From positions 1 to 39,027 of the forward strand of contig DATDGR010000074.1 in assembly GCA_036521995.1 (NCBI GenBank): a stretch of 39,027 bases of DNA, given 5' to 3'. Source of the stretch: Gp13-AA77 sp036521995 (GTDB lineage Bacteria; Acidobacteriota; Terriglobia; UBA7540). A program made the translations under genes and the position numbers. The notes beneath the pieces were generated by a model. It saw only the letters and a list, made by a program, of their open reading frames with translations, had not been told where the DNA came from and did no database searches. How positions within the stretch are numbered: the stretch's first letter is position 1; the number at the start of each line of letters is the position of its first letter. Below are positions 17,950 to 26,883 of this stretch, piece by piece.

Positions 17950-19314
17950 ATGAGCACAGCCTCCTCAGCCCATAGTCGTGCGCCGTTGGTCTCTCCGCGC
18001 CGGATCGTCCAGGTGTCGATGCTAGGCTTCGCGTTCCTCCTGCCCTTTCTCACCTGGCAGCAGGCGGCAGGTGCCGCGGTCCTGGCGCTGCTCTTCAATG
18101 GCCTCGTCCTGCCACCGCTCAACATAGGCCTGCGCAAGCATCCCATGCCTCCGGCAACGCCTTCCAGCGAAGAAGGGATGTGGACCGGCCTCATCCTTTA
18201 CCCGATTTCGGTCCTTCTCCTGGTTCTGATCTATCGTCACCACCTGGAGGTTGCGGCCGGCGCGTGGGCCATCATGGCGCTCGGTGACGGAGCTGCAGGA
18301 GTGGCAGGCGAGGCGCTCGGACGGCCTTCGCTGCCGTGGAACCCGCGAAAGACCTGGGCTGGCTTCGTCGCTTTCGTCCTAGCCGGCACCGCCGGCGCGA
18401 GCCTGCTGGCGCTATGGGTGAATCCCTCGCTGCCCGCCGGCAAGGCGCTGCTGATTTCGGCCCTGGCGGCACTCCTGGGTGCGGCGGTGGAGAGCGCGCC
18501 TATCGGCCTGGATGACAATCTGACGGTGCCCCTCGTGTGCGGCGGATTCATGTTCTGCTCTTGGCTCACGGCTCGCTCAGCCCTGGACAGCAACCTGCCG
18601 TACCTCGGGCGCCGGCTGGCGCTGGCCACGGCAGTGAATCTGACGTTCGCGCTGATCGCACTCCGGCTCAAGACCGCCAGCCGCTCCGGCGCCGCCTTGG
18701 GCTTCGTGCTCGGCACCCTGGTTTACCTGGGCTACGGCTGGAAAAGCTTCCTGCTGCTCTTCACGTTCTTTCTGCTGGGATCGCTGGCCACGCGGATGGG
18801 CTACGCTCGCAAGGCGGCGCGCGGGATCGCCGAAAGCAGGGGCGGCGCTCGAAGCTGGCGCGAGGCGTTGGCCAACGTCGGGCCGGGCGCCTTCTTTGCT
18901 GTCCTGGTGATCACCACTCATCAGGAGCACGCCTTCCTGATCGCTTTGGTGGCGGCCTTTGCCGAAGCCGCGGGCGACACGGTGTCAAGCGAGATCGGGC
19001 AATGGTTGTCGTCTCGCACCTATCTGATCACCACCTTCCGTCCTGTGCCGGCGGGGGAAAACGGCGGGGTTTCGCTCCCCGGAACCGCTGCCGGTCTGGC
19101 CGCTGCGGCGCTGATCGCGGCTCTCGGCTGGAGGCTTGGCCTCACCGGCATCGGCGGCGCCGCCCTCGCCCTGGCCGCCGCGATGGCCGGCAATCTCCTC
19201 GACAGCCTGCTGGGAGCCACCCTCGAGCGGCCGGGTCTCGTGACAAACGGGATCGTCAATTTTGCCGGGACCGCGCTCGCGGGCGCGCTGGCGCTGGCCT
19301 TTACTCTCCGGTAA
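17950..19314 (+). CDS. Fused VTE5/dolichol-kinase-like and DUF92 (VTE6-like) membrane protein
   Basis: A 454-aa polytopic protein with two recognisable halves. The N-terminal half (about 1-200) has the CTP-dependent polyprenol kinase pattern, MALGDGAAGVAGEALGRPSL followed by PRKTWAGFVA. The C-terminal half (about 215-454) is DUF92: AEAAGDTVSSEIGQWL, TTFRPVPAGENGGVSLPGT, GNLLDSLLGATLERPG and NGIVNFAGT. In plants VTE5 is a phytol kinase and VTE6, a DUF92 protein, a phytyl-phosphate kinase; here both folds are in one chain. A stepwise prenol salvage role is inferred, not shown. ATG 17950 is preferred, and a TTG at 17887 would add 21 residues. Transcription is divergent from rpmE. Confidence 0.8.
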   Translation: MSTASSAHSRAPLVSPRRIVQVSMLGFAFLLPFLTWQQAAGAAVLALLFNGLVLPPLNIGLRKHPMPPATPSSEEGMWTGLILYPISVLLLVLIYRHHLEVAAGAWAIMALGDGAAGVAGEALGRPSLPWNPRKTWAGFVAFVLAGTAGASLLALWVNPSLPAGKALLISALAALLGAAVESAPIGLDDNLTVPLVCGGFMFCSWLTARSALDSNLPYLGRRLALATAVNLTFALIALRLKTASRSGAALGFVLGTLVYLGYGWKSFLLLFTFFLLGSLATRMGYARKAARGIAESRGGARSWREALANVGPGAFFAVLVITTHQEHAFLIALVAAFAEAAGDTVSSEIGQWLSSRTYLITTFRPVPAGENGGVSLPGTAAGLAAAALIAALGWRLGLTGIGGAALALAAAMAGNLLDSLLGATLERPGLVTNGIVNFAGTALAGALALAFTLR

Positions 19315-19397
19315 AATCTCTTCGGGTGCGCCGGGCAGCATCGAGGCGGCAAGGCAAAGAACCGGCCGCTCGGCTGCCAGGAGGCAATCCCATCCGC

Positions 19398-19932
19398 ATG
19401 TTACTAGCACTCGCCATCCTGATCGCATTCGCGCAGGCCGCCCCGGTTCAGGTCCCGCATGATCCCGGACTTTACTATTTGACGCCGCAAGGCCTGGTCC
19501 GGATCGAGGGCCGTTCCGTCACGGTGGCTCCCCACAAGAAGGTTCCGCTGGCGGGGGGCAGCGCGGCCAAGGCGGAGATCCTCGGGGCTCACGCCGGACA
19601 GAGCGTGTCCGCAACTCCGGTGTTCTACTATCGCGTTCCCGCCGGCGAGGAATCGACCGGCGCCGGCGACCTGGTTCTGGTCAAGCTCAAGTCATACGGC
19701 AAGGCCCGCGAGTTTACGCTCGGCTCCGGAAGCCGACTGGAAGGCGAACGCCGGGATTCCTCTGCGGTCGCAGGTGCAGTTCAACACTAAGCAGGTGGAA
19801 AGTGGGGTGTTCCGGCTGGAGCCGGCGGACGATCTCGATCCCGGCGAGTATGGCTTCTACCTGTTTCGCGGACGCGACCTGCCGGGATTCCTCTATGACT
19901 TCTCCGTACCCGGTGAGGCGAGAAAAAAGTAG
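19398..19932 (+). pseudogene. Exported protein of unknown function, frameshifted
   Basis: The frame from ATG 19398 starts with a signal peptide (MLLALAILIAFAQAAP) and reads ..VPHDPGLYYLTPQGLVRIEG.. up to ..KAREFTLGS.. before drifting into a low-quality tail that stops at 19790. In the +1 frame the sequence continues protein-like from about 19735: EADWKANAGIPLRSQVQFN, then LEPADDLDPGEYGFYLFRGRDLPGFLYDFSV, ending at TAG 19930-19932. The two parts clearly belong together (about 178 aa), with one missing or extra base near 19720-19745. I do not recognise the family beyond an exported beta-rich protein. Either it is a pseudogene or there is a base error. It ends one base before the stop of the convergent penicillin-binding protein gene. 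Confidence 0.65.
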
Positions 19933-19933
19933 G

Positions 19934-21169
19934 CTAGTTTGTTAGCTTAGGAGCGGGCAGCAGGGCCGGCACCACGGTGTCGGCTTGGGAACCCGTCTTT
20001 TCCGCTTCGATCAGATCCTTGTAAACCTTCCCCGCGATCTCCGGTGCGTGCAGGCCAAACATCGAGCCCTCGCCGCGCAGCAGCACGACCACCACGCGGT
20101 CCAACCTCTGATTATCCGAAAAAGAGGCGAACCAGCGCAGATGGGTGCCGTTTTCGCTGCAGGTCCCCGTCTTCCCCAGGATCGGCTCATCGGGCGTGAA
20201 AGCCAGCTTGCCCGTGCCGAACTCCACCACCGCGGCCATCCCCTGCTTCACACTCGAAAGGTAGGACGACACACCCTCCAGTTGCCGGCGCACCTGCGGC
20301 TCGAAGTCCGCGATCGCTTCCGGCGTCCTGGGGTACTGAAGGTAGTAGAGCGTGCCGCCATTCGCGATGGCGGCGGCGATGGCCGCCAGCTGCAGCGGGG
20401 TCATCTCGATATCCTGGCCGAAACTTGTCAGCAGGCCCACACCGCCCTTGACGGGAGGAGCGCTCGGAAACACGCCTGGGGATTCGCCCGGGATATCCAA
20501 GCCGGCCCGCTCGCCCAGCCCAAACTCGCGGGCGTATTGGGTGACGCGGCGGAATCCCAGCATCTCGCCCAGTTTAGCGAAGAACTCATTGCTCGATTCG
20601 GCCAAGGCCTGGGTTAAGGTTATCCGGGTTGTCCCGAAATAGTACATGAACCTGCCTTCGGCCCTCAACCGCGTTTCTGGCGTGATGATTCCCTCTCTAA
20701 GAGCGGCGGTGGCGACTACCGGCTTGAAGGTCGAGCAGGGCGTGAAGGCTTCCGTCAGCGCCAGCTTCTGGTTCACGATGGATAGGATGCGGCCCGTGTT
20801 CGGGTCCAGCACTACCACGCTGCCGTTCAGGTGGCCGAGCGCGTTCACGGCGGCCTGACGGGTGGCCATATCTTCCCCGGCGATTTCGTCGCCGGCGGTG
20901 GGGTCCACGAACCAGGCCGACGAGGCCCAAGTGTGCCTCAGCGGTCGCTTAGGCGATGCCGCCCGAAGGGAACTCTTGTGAGCCACCGGGTGGTGCAGGT
21001 GTGTCATGTGCTTGGAGGTGTTGCCAGCAGTGCCTGGGGTTCGCTTGGTGGTGGAGCCGGCCGAGGCGGCCGCTGCGGATGAAGGCGTGAGGAAGCCAGC
21101 CAGCATCAAACTGGCGGCCAGAGTCAAGCCGAGGATGGTTTTTTTCAAGGCGCCTGATCCCCCTGACAT
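19934..21169 (-). CDS. Penicillin-binding transpeptidase domain protein
   Basis: A 411-aa exported protein (signal region about residues 7-36) with a transpeptidase domain and no N-terminal dimerisation domain. Active-site motifs are S146-T-F-K149, S192-S-N194 and K333-T-G335, the full SxxK/SxN/KTG set of the serine transpeptidase/beta-lactamase fold. Surrounding segments (GSVVVLDPNTGRILSIVN, ITLTQALAESSNEFF, GERAGLDIPGES, MTPLQLAAIAAAIANGG) match the FtsI/PBP2 class. It is shorter than classical class B PBPs, so a role in cell-wall cross-linking, endospore-like processes or beta-lactam response cannot be distinguished. The start at 21169 avoids the overlap with recA that the longer TTG frame (21358) would need. 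It lies 97 bases downstream of recA on the same strand. Confidence 0.85.
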   Translation of the reverse strand: MSGGSGALKKTILGLTLAASLMLAGFLTPSSAAAASAGSTTKRTPGTAGNTSKHMTHLHHPVAHKSSLRAASPKRPLRHTWASSAWFVDPTAGDEIAGEDMATRQAAVNALGHLNGSVVVLDPNTGRILSIVNQKLALTEAFTPCSTFKPVVATAALREGIITPETRLRAEGRFMYYFGTTRITLTQALAESSNEFFAKLGEMLGFRRVTQYAREFGLGERAGLDIPGESPGVFPSAPPVKGGVGLLTSFGQDIEMTPLQLAAIAAAIANGGTLYYLQYPRTPEAIADFEPQVRRQLEGVSSYLSSVKQGMAAVVEFGTGKLAFTPDEPILGKTGTCSENGTHLRWFASFSDNQRLDRVVVVLLRGEGSMFGLHAPEIAGKVYKDLIEAEKTGSQADTVVPALLPAPKLTN

Positions 21170-21266
21170 GGATTCCCGTCTGCATTCCCGGACCTGGCGC
21201 CTGCACCGGAAGGCAGACCGACGATACCCGCTGATTCGGGTTGTAAGAGTTGCGGCAAGAGCAGGC

Positions 21267-22322
21267 TTACTTCTTCCCCCGTCCTGTCGCGGTTGCGGCC
21301 TCCGCCTGGGGCTCAGGCGGAAGCGGTAAGTGCAAGGCTTTGCGGACGTCGCGCTCAATCTTGCTGCGGATGTCCGCGTTGTCGCGCAGGAACTGCCGGG
21401 CGTTTTCCCGGCCTTGCCCGATGCGCTCGCCGCCGAAGGAAAACCACGACCCGCTCTTCTCGACCAGATTCAATCCGACAGCCAAGTCGATCAGGTCGCC
21501 CTCCTTCGAGATCCCCTCGCCGTAGAGAATATCAAATTCTGCCTCCCGAAAGGGAGCGGCCATTTTATTTTTGACGATTTTCACCTTAGTCCGGTTGCCC
21601 ACCACGCGCTCGCCTTCCTTAATGGAAGCGATGCGCCGGACGTCCACCCGGACCGAGGAGTAGAACTTAAGCGCCCGCCCACCGGTGGTGGTCTCGGGAT
21701 TTCCAAACATGACGCCGATCTTCTCCCGGATCTGATTGATGAAAATCAGGCTGGTTTTCGATTTGGCAACGATCGCTGTGAGCTTGCGCAGGGCCTGGGA
21801 CATCAGGCGCGCCTGCAGGCCGGGGAGCGAATCGCCCATCTCTCCCTCGAGTTCGGCTTTGGGCACGAGCGCCGCCACCGAGTCGATCACCAGCACGTCG
21901 ATGGCGTTCGACCGCACCAGGGCTTCGGCGATCTCGAGCGCCTGCTCGCCGTAGTCGGGCTGCGACACTAGAAGGTTGTCCACGTCCACGCCTAGCTTCT
22001 GGGCATAGATGGCGTCCAGGGCGTGCTCGGCATCGATGAAAGCCGCCATGCCGCCCCGCTTCTGGGCTTCAGCGATCACATGGAGGGAAAGCGTGGTCTT
22101 GCCGCTCGACTCGGGCCCGAAAATCTCTAGTACCCGGCCCCGCGGCATGCCGCCCACGCCGAGGGCGGCGTCGAAAGAGAGCGATCCGGTAGGGATCACC
22201 TCCACCGGCACCAGCGCGTCCTTGGTGCCGAGGCGCATGATCGATCCCTTGCCGAACTGCTTCTCGATCTGGGTCAAGGCGAGGTCAATCGCTTTGCCGC
22301 GATCGGCGCGCTCTTCGGGCAT
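21267..22322 (-). CDS. recA: Recombinase RecA
   Basis: A 351-aa RecA, the ATP-dependent strand-exchange protein that also triggers SOS autocleavage. It begins after PEERADRGKAIDLALTQIEK and contains Walker A GPESSGKTT (about 69-77), IDVLVIDSVAALVPKAELEGE (Walker B and L1), INQIREKIGVMFGNPETTTGG (L2) and the C-terminal domain with an Ala/Glu-rich tail. AAGGAG sits about ten bases upstream of the ATG. No sequence resembling a known SOS box was identified upstream; instead the upstream DNA holds a gene remnant. Confidence 0.97.
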   Translation of the reverse strand: MPEERADRGKAIDLALTQIEKQFGKGSIMRLGTKDALVPVEVIPTGSLSFDAALGVGGMPRGRVLEIFGPESSGKTTLSLHVIAEAQKRGGMAAFIDAEHALDAIYAQKLGVDVDNLLVSQPDYGEQALEIAEALVRSNAIDVLVIDSVAALVPKAELEGEMGDSLPGLQARLMSQALRKLTAIVAKSKTSLIFINQIREKIGVMFGNPETTTGGRALKFYSSVRVDVRRIASIKEGERVVGNRTKVKIVKNKMAAPFREAEFDILYGEGISKEGDLIDLAVGLNLVEKSGSWFSFGGERIGQGRENARQFLRDNADIRSKIERDVRKALHLPLPPEPQAEAATATGRGKK

Positions 22323-22340
22323 TTGGAATCGTCTCCTTCT

Positions 22341-22532
22341 TCAACGTCGAGGTGCCGGAGCCCCGTGAAGCCGAGGATACCAATCCAACGGTACTTCAAT
22401 GGTCTGCCCATCTGATAGATCGACCCTTAGGCTGTCCTCCGTGAGTACAACCCTCTGCGTCCGCGGCCGCTCGATCCCAACTACCAAAGTGTTCATTCCA
22501 GCGCCTTACCGTGGCCGAAGAATGGTCGGCAT
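22341..22532 (-). pseudogene. Remnant of a DUF4160-DUF2442 gene pair
   Basis: On the minus strand ATG 22532 opens MPTILRPR-stop, the typical N-terminus of DUF4160 proteins (MPTILRIGPYRF..). Directly after, in another frame, comes RRWNEHFGS, the typical DUF4160 C-terminus (..AWNEYFG); the middle of about 60 residues is missing. A third frame from ATG 22496 (MNTLVVGIERP..) gives a 51-aa ORF ending at TGA 22341 that contains LTEDSLRVDLSDGQTIEVPLDWYPRL, the DUF2442 core, but the C-terminal part (usually '..IHWPDLDEDIS') is gone. DUF4160 and DUF2442 genes are commonly adjacent. A TATAAT (minus strand, 22582-22587) may be the old promoter, without a good -35. Family recall is fairly strong, though no search was made. 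Confidence 0.6.
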
Positions 22533-23181
22533 GAACTTGGCCAAAACCGACGTTGATGTTCAACGCAGAGTACCGATGCGCATTATACCGGATTCGTTGA
22601 AGGGCCTGCACAAATGGTCTTGCCTGAGACTGGAGTCCTGGAAGAAGCTGAGTCGCATCGACCCGCATCCACGCGTCCATTTGGTCTCCTACTCGGTCGC
22701 ATCCACGCCCGTCCGATCCCGCCCGGCATCGGGCGACAACGTTGCACTCGCCGGCCCAACCTGCGAGCGCGTAATCACCAGATTGGCGTCCCGGGTCTTG
22801 CCCCTGGAGCGCCTCTCATTGACCGGAAGGATAAATCGACAACTCGCTTGTTTTCTTACACATTCCGGCTTTGATCGTCCTTCCCTCCTGGTGGGGGAAT
22901 TGACAGCATCCGGCGCAGCCTCGACGCTACGCAAGCCGTCCGTTTTTGCCGATTTCGAGGGGCCAGTGACGAGGGGTGACAAGGGAATTGAGGCAACCAT
23001 TGGCTTTCCTGAGCTGTAGGTAACCAAAATGCTACGATACTCAGTTTATAAAATCACTGAGACGAAGTCAAGCGAAAAATTGGTCTGGAACAAAACAGGG
23101 TCTGACTGGCACAGGGCCGCGCCGCACGCTATCTGGATTCGCTCAGATTCGTCGCCCGCTCTCGCCGGGCATCGCTCGCGC
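22533..23181. other. Gene-free interval between recA and the ADOP permease
   Basis: About 650 bases with several open frames on both strands, none with a recognisable domain, a ribosome-binding site or convincing composition. It lies just upstream of the DUF4160-DUF2442 remnant and beyond the 3' end of the permease gene. I see no repeats or RNA genes in it. Confidence 0.5.
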
Positions 23182-25647
23182 CTACTCGTAGCGAAGGGCC
23201 ACCATAGGATCGACTTTCATGGCGCGGCGGGCGGGCAGGTAGCAGGCGGCAAGGGAAACCAACACCAGAAGCATCGCTACGGCGCCGAACGTCACCGGGT
23301 CGGTCGCGCTGACGCCGAAGAGCAGGGAATACTTGGTGAGCAAACGTGTGAGACCGAGAGCCGCCAACAAGCCCGCACCCACTCCGGTTAACGTCAGCCT
23401 GGTTCCCTGGCCGAGCACCAGGCGCATGACGTCACCCCGCTCGGCGCCAAGCGCCATGCGAACTCCGATCTCATGTGTTCGCTGGCCCACCAGGTATGAA
23501 ATCACACCGTAGATGCCCACGCTGGCGAGCAACACCGCCAGGGCCGCAAACGCGCTTAGAAGAATCATCGAGAACCGCCTTCCCGCAAGCGAGTCCACGA
23601 GGATCTCTTCCATGGTTTGAACGCCGTAGACCAGACTTTCATGATTCATCTCTCCGGTCACGCGGCGGACGGTGCGCGTGAGTGCGTCCGGGTTTTCTCC
23701 GGAACGCATCACAACGGCCACACCGGTGGCCGAGGGCGCCATCGCAGGGTCCGGCAATTGTCTGAACGAGTGATAAATCTCGGCTCGGAGAGGGTTGGCC
23801 TCATCCGAATCGAGCCCCCATTGATTGACGTGACCGACGACGCCGACGATTTCGGCGAGCTGGCCATAGCCGTTCAGGTTGATTCGCTTTCCGATGGCGT
23901 CCTGGTTCGGAAAATACTTGCGGGCGAAGATGTCATCCACCACGATCACCAGGGGCGAGCGCTCCGTGTCTTGGGGCGTGAAGAATCGGCCGCGAATCAG
24001 GGGAATCTTCATCGCTTTGAGATAGTCGGGCTCGATAGTGTACTCCAGCGCCCAGTGCATCTCGCTTGCACTTTGCGGCTTCGGCTGGCCTTCGAGCCAG
24101 AACTGCTCGTCGTCCTCATCGCTCATGGGAAACGCACCCCAGGAAATCGATACCGCCTCCACTCCCGGAATCGACCCGAGCCTACGGTCGAGCTCCCTCC
24201 AGTCGGCGCGGATCGCGGCCGCACTGGCGCTGCTCACCGAAGGCGAGAACGCGAAAGCGAACCTCAGGACCTTTTGCGCATCAAAGCCCGGGTCGACAGA
24301 CCACAACCGCCCCAGGGTGCGAATCATGAGTCCGGCACCGACCAGCAGTACGAGCGCCATCGCGATCTCAACCGCGACGAACACGCCCTGCGCGCGATGG
24401 CGGGCACCGCTCGCGCCCCGTCCGCTCTCCTTAAGCGTCTCGTGCAGGTCCGGCCTTGACGCTCTAAGCGCTGGCGCCAGTCCGAAGCCAAACCCTGCCA
24501 GCAAGGAAATAATCACCGTAAAGATCAGAACCCGGCCGTCGAGGCCAATCTCTTCGGCACGCGGAAGAGCGGCAGGCAGCGCTCCGAGCGCGGCGCGGGT
24601 GCCCCACGATGCCAGCAATAATCCCAGCCCGCCGCCCGCCAGGCCCAGCAAGACGCTCTCGGTGAGAAGCTGACGGATCACCCGGCCCTGCCCGGCGCCC
24701 AGCGCGGCTCGAATGGCGAATTCGCGGCTCCGGCCTGTGGAACGGGCCAGCAGGAGATTGGCCACGTTGACGCAGGCAATCAGGAGCACAAAACCGACCG
24801 CGCCCAGAAGAACCAGCAGGAAGGGCTGGACCTTTCCCACCAGGCTCTGCTTCAAGGGCAGCACGTTCGCGGTTGTGCCCCGATTGGCGTCCGGGTAAGC
24901 CGCAGCCAGATTCCGGGCGATGGCCTGCAAGTCGCCTTTCGCCTGATCGAGCGTAACGCCCGGCTTCATGCGGCCGATTCCGTGCAGTCCGAGTGCCGCC
25001 ATCCGGTTACGCAGCGCAGGATTGTTCCACTGACAAATCGGCGCGTAAACGTCCCCGGCCCGGAAGCTCGACGCCCGCAGGTCGAGAGTCGCGGGCATCA
25101 CGCCGATGATGGTGTAGTCTTTGCCGTCCAGCGTAATACTCTCTCCCACCACGTCCCGGGCGGCGCCGAACTTGCGCGTCCACAGGCTGGCGCTGATCAG
25201 CGCCACCGGGCCCGCGCCAAATTGGTCATCCCGGGGAGTAAAATCGCGGCCGAGGACGGGCGTGATTCCCAGTGTGGAGAAAAAACCAGCGGAAACCCAG
25301 TCCCCTTGCAATCGCTCTGCTTCGCCGATGCCGGTGAGGCTGAAAGCGTAGCCCCGGCTGATGGCGACAGACGAAAATGTGTGGTTGCCGGTCTGCCAAT
25401 CCGCAAAGTTCAAGTAAGGAATCGCGCCGGTTTCAAAATTAGGCTTGCTCTCGTGCAGGGTCACGAGTTGATCCGGCTGCGGGAACGGCAGCGGATTGAG
25501 GAGCACGCCGTTGACCACGGAAAACAGGGCTGTGTTGGCGCCCGTGCCGAGCGCCAGAGTGAGAATGGCGATGGCGGCGAAGCCCGGGTTCTTGGCCAGC
25601 GTTCGGAATCCGTATCGGAGATCCTGAAGCAGTCTGCCCATGCCCAT
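23182..25647 (-). CDS. ADOP-type ABC transporter permease (MacB/FtsX fold), orphan
   Basis: An 821-aa permease with the duplicated FtsX/MacB-PCD arrangement of acidobacterial duplicated orphan permeases. The opening LLQDLRYGFRTLAKNPGFAAIAILTLALGTGANTALFSVV is cut short here as GFRTLAKNPGFAAIAILTLA and GANTALFSVV. Each half has a large periplasmic domain (e.g. WTRKFG..DVVGESITLDGK) and FtsX helices (QRTHEIGVRMALGAERGDVMRLVLGQG). Compared with the second copy (29023-31653) it lacks the N-terminal prefix of about 80 residues. GGAGG lies six bases before ATG 25647. No ATP-binding subunit and no PadR gene are adjacent, so partner and substrate are unknown. Confidence 0.88.
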   Translation of the reverse strand: MGMGRLLQDLRYGFRTLAKNPGFAAIAILTLALGTGANTALFSVVNGVLLNPLPFPQPDQLVTLHESKPNFETGAIPYLNFADWQTGNHTFSSVAISRGYAFSLTGIGEAERLQGDWVSAGFFSTLGITPVLGRDFTPRDDQFGAGPVALISASLWTRKFGAARDVVGESITLDGKDYTIIGVMPATLDLRASSFRAGDVYAPICQWNNPALRNRMAALGLHGIGRMKPGVTLDQAKGDLQAIARNLAAAYPDANRGTTANVLPLKQSLVGKVQPFLLVLLGAVGFVLLIACVNVANLLLARSTGRSREFAIRAALGAGQGRVIRQLLTESVLLGLAGGGLGLLLASWGTRAALGALPAALPRAEEIGLDGRVLIFTVIISLLAGFGFGLAPALRASRPDLHETLKESGRGASGARHRAQGVFVAVEIAMALVLLVGAGLMIRTLGRLWSVDPGFDAQKVLRFAFAFSPSVSSASAAAIRADWRELDRRLGSIPGVEAVSISWGAFPMSDEDDEQFWLEGQPKPQSASEMHWALEYTIEPDYLKAMKIPLIRGRFFTPQDTERSPLVIVVDDIFARKYFPNQDAIGKRINLNGYGQLAEIVGVVGHVNQWGLDSDEANPLRAEIYHSFRQLPDPAMAPSATGVAVVMRSGENPDALTRTVRRVTGEMNHESLVYGVQTMEEILVDSLAGRRFSMILLSAFAALAVLLASVGIYGVISYLVGQRTHEIGVRMALGAERGDVMRLVLGQGTRLTLTGVGAGLLAALGLTRLLTKYSLLFGVSATDPVTFGAVAMLLVLVSLAACYLPARRAMKVDPMVALRYE

Positions 25648-25893
25648 GTCGTGCCTCCGGGACTAATCTCACCCTAACGGGGCCGGTTGCGCCACGATTG
25701 TCCCGGATCGTCCGATTGCACATTCCACGCCAGACTCTGCCTCCGCTAAGTCACTGAACCCGCAAGCGCGGGACAAGAACTCGGCAAGGCTAGTCCGGAT
25801 CTCTCCATCGCGTTTCGCGACACACCTGTCCGGAACCGAACAATTTGGGCAGGATTATCAAGAGTGTGACGGTGTCTGCGCCGGCGCGGCCGT

Positions 25894-26490
25894 TCAGACC
25901 CTGGCCGCTCTTTCGATTGTGCTCCACTCGAGCACTTGCAGGAACTTCGCCAGCCACGCTGGATGGGCCGGCCAGGCGGGACCCGTCACCAGATTGCCGT
26001 CCACGTGAGCTTCGGTGATGGGAAGGCTTACGAACTTGCCGCCGGCCGCCGTCACTTCCGGCTCCACGGCAGGATAGGCATTGAGGGACCTGCCTTTTAC
26101 CACGTCGGCCGCGGTCAGCAACTGCGCACCGTGACACAAGGCGGCCACCGGCTTGCCGGCCTCGAAGAAGTGCCGCACGATTTCGAGCACTCTAGCGTTC
26201 ATGCGCAGATACTCCGGCGCCCGGCCGCCGGGAATCACCAGACCGTCATAAGACTGGGCCTTCACTTCATCGAAAGTGGCGTTGAGCGAGAAGTTGTGGC
26301 CGCGCTTCTCGCTGTAGGTTTGGTCGCCTTCAAAATCATGAATGGCCGTGCGCACGGTATCCCCCGCCTTCTTGCCGGGGCAGACCGCGTGCACCGTGTG
26401 ACCCACAACTTGCAAGGCCTGAAAGGGGACCATGGCTTCGTAGTCCTCAACGTAGTCCCCGACGAGCATCAAGAGCGTCTTGGCTGTCAT
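25894..26490 (-). CDS. DJ-1/PfpI family protein
   Basis: A 198-aa protein of the DJ-1/PfpI superfamily (class I glutamine-amidotransferase-like fold). It begins MTAKTLLMLVGDYVEDYEAM with the conserved Glu15, has YDGLVIPGGRAPEYLR, and carries the nucleophile-elbow Cys119 in ALCHGAQLL. Family members act as glyoxalases, proteases, chaperones or hydratases; this subgroup (with GDYVEDYE and HAVCPGKKAGD) is uncharacterised in my knowledge. The start at 26490 is preferred because GGAGAG precedes it; the frame is open to 26799 but that part looks non-coding. Its upstream region is shared with the divergent amino-acid permease gene. Confidence 0.88.
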   Translation of the reverse strand: MTAKTLLMLVGDYVEDYEAMVPFQALQVVGHTVHAVCPGKKAGDTVRTAIHDFEGDQTYSEKRGHNFSLNATFDEVKAQSYDGLVIPGGRAPEYLRMNARVLEIVRHFFEAGKPVAALCHGAQLLTAADVVKGRSLNAYPAVEPEVTAAGGKFVSLPITEAHVDGNLVTGPAWPAHPAWLAKFLQVLEWSTIERAARV

Positions 26491-26883
26491 TTTCACTCTC
26501 CTTTCCTTCCTGATTATAGACACAACCAAGCTTCGGCCCTCCGCCGAGTGCGGCCGAAAGGGTCCCGGCAATAATTTGGCAAGACATTGACAGTTCCATG
26601 ACACTCCGGAGGGGGCGAACCGGCAGACTTGAATGTGAGCGACCGGCCACTCTGCCCCTCGCGTCGCCGCCGAGCTCGGGGATTCAAGACCCGCCCTTGA
26701 CGAGCTGTCGCAAACGGACTGGCCGGCGCTCTCTGCAATTCTCCGAAGGCGGCTTGTGGCGTCAAGAAAAATCAACCGAGCATTACTTTTCTCTTGCACC
26801 TCAGACAGAAAACTGTATCCTGCAAATTGCGAATTCGCTCCAACTGAGAGTGCACCTCGCCAAGGAGGACGAGAGATAGAAAA
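26491..26883. promoter_or_regulatory. Divergent intergenic region, promoter of the amino-acid permease gene
   Basis: The 393-base gap between divergent DJ-1/PfpI and permease genes contains TTGCAC (26794-26799) and TATCCT (26816-26821) with 16-base spacing, each matching four of six consensus positions. The resulting leader of about 55 bases includes AAGGAGG at 26862-26868. No gene or clear riboswitch fold was recognised in the rest. Confidence 0.35.

Noticed and set aside
21170..21358. N-terminal extension of the penicillin-binding protein into recA
   Set aside because: It would overlap the recA 3' end, the residues look like random Arg-rich frame, and a signal peptide begins right after the Met at 21169.
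22396..22680. 94-aa minus-strand open frame
   Set aside because: Only its short RRWNEHFGS segment is protein-like, and that is explained as the tail of the decayed DUF4160 gene.
22399..23019. 206-aa plus-strand open frame upstream of recA
   Set aside because: It runs antisense to the DUF4160-DUF2442 remnant, has no recognisable domain or ribosome-binding site, and its composition looks like random GC-rich frame.
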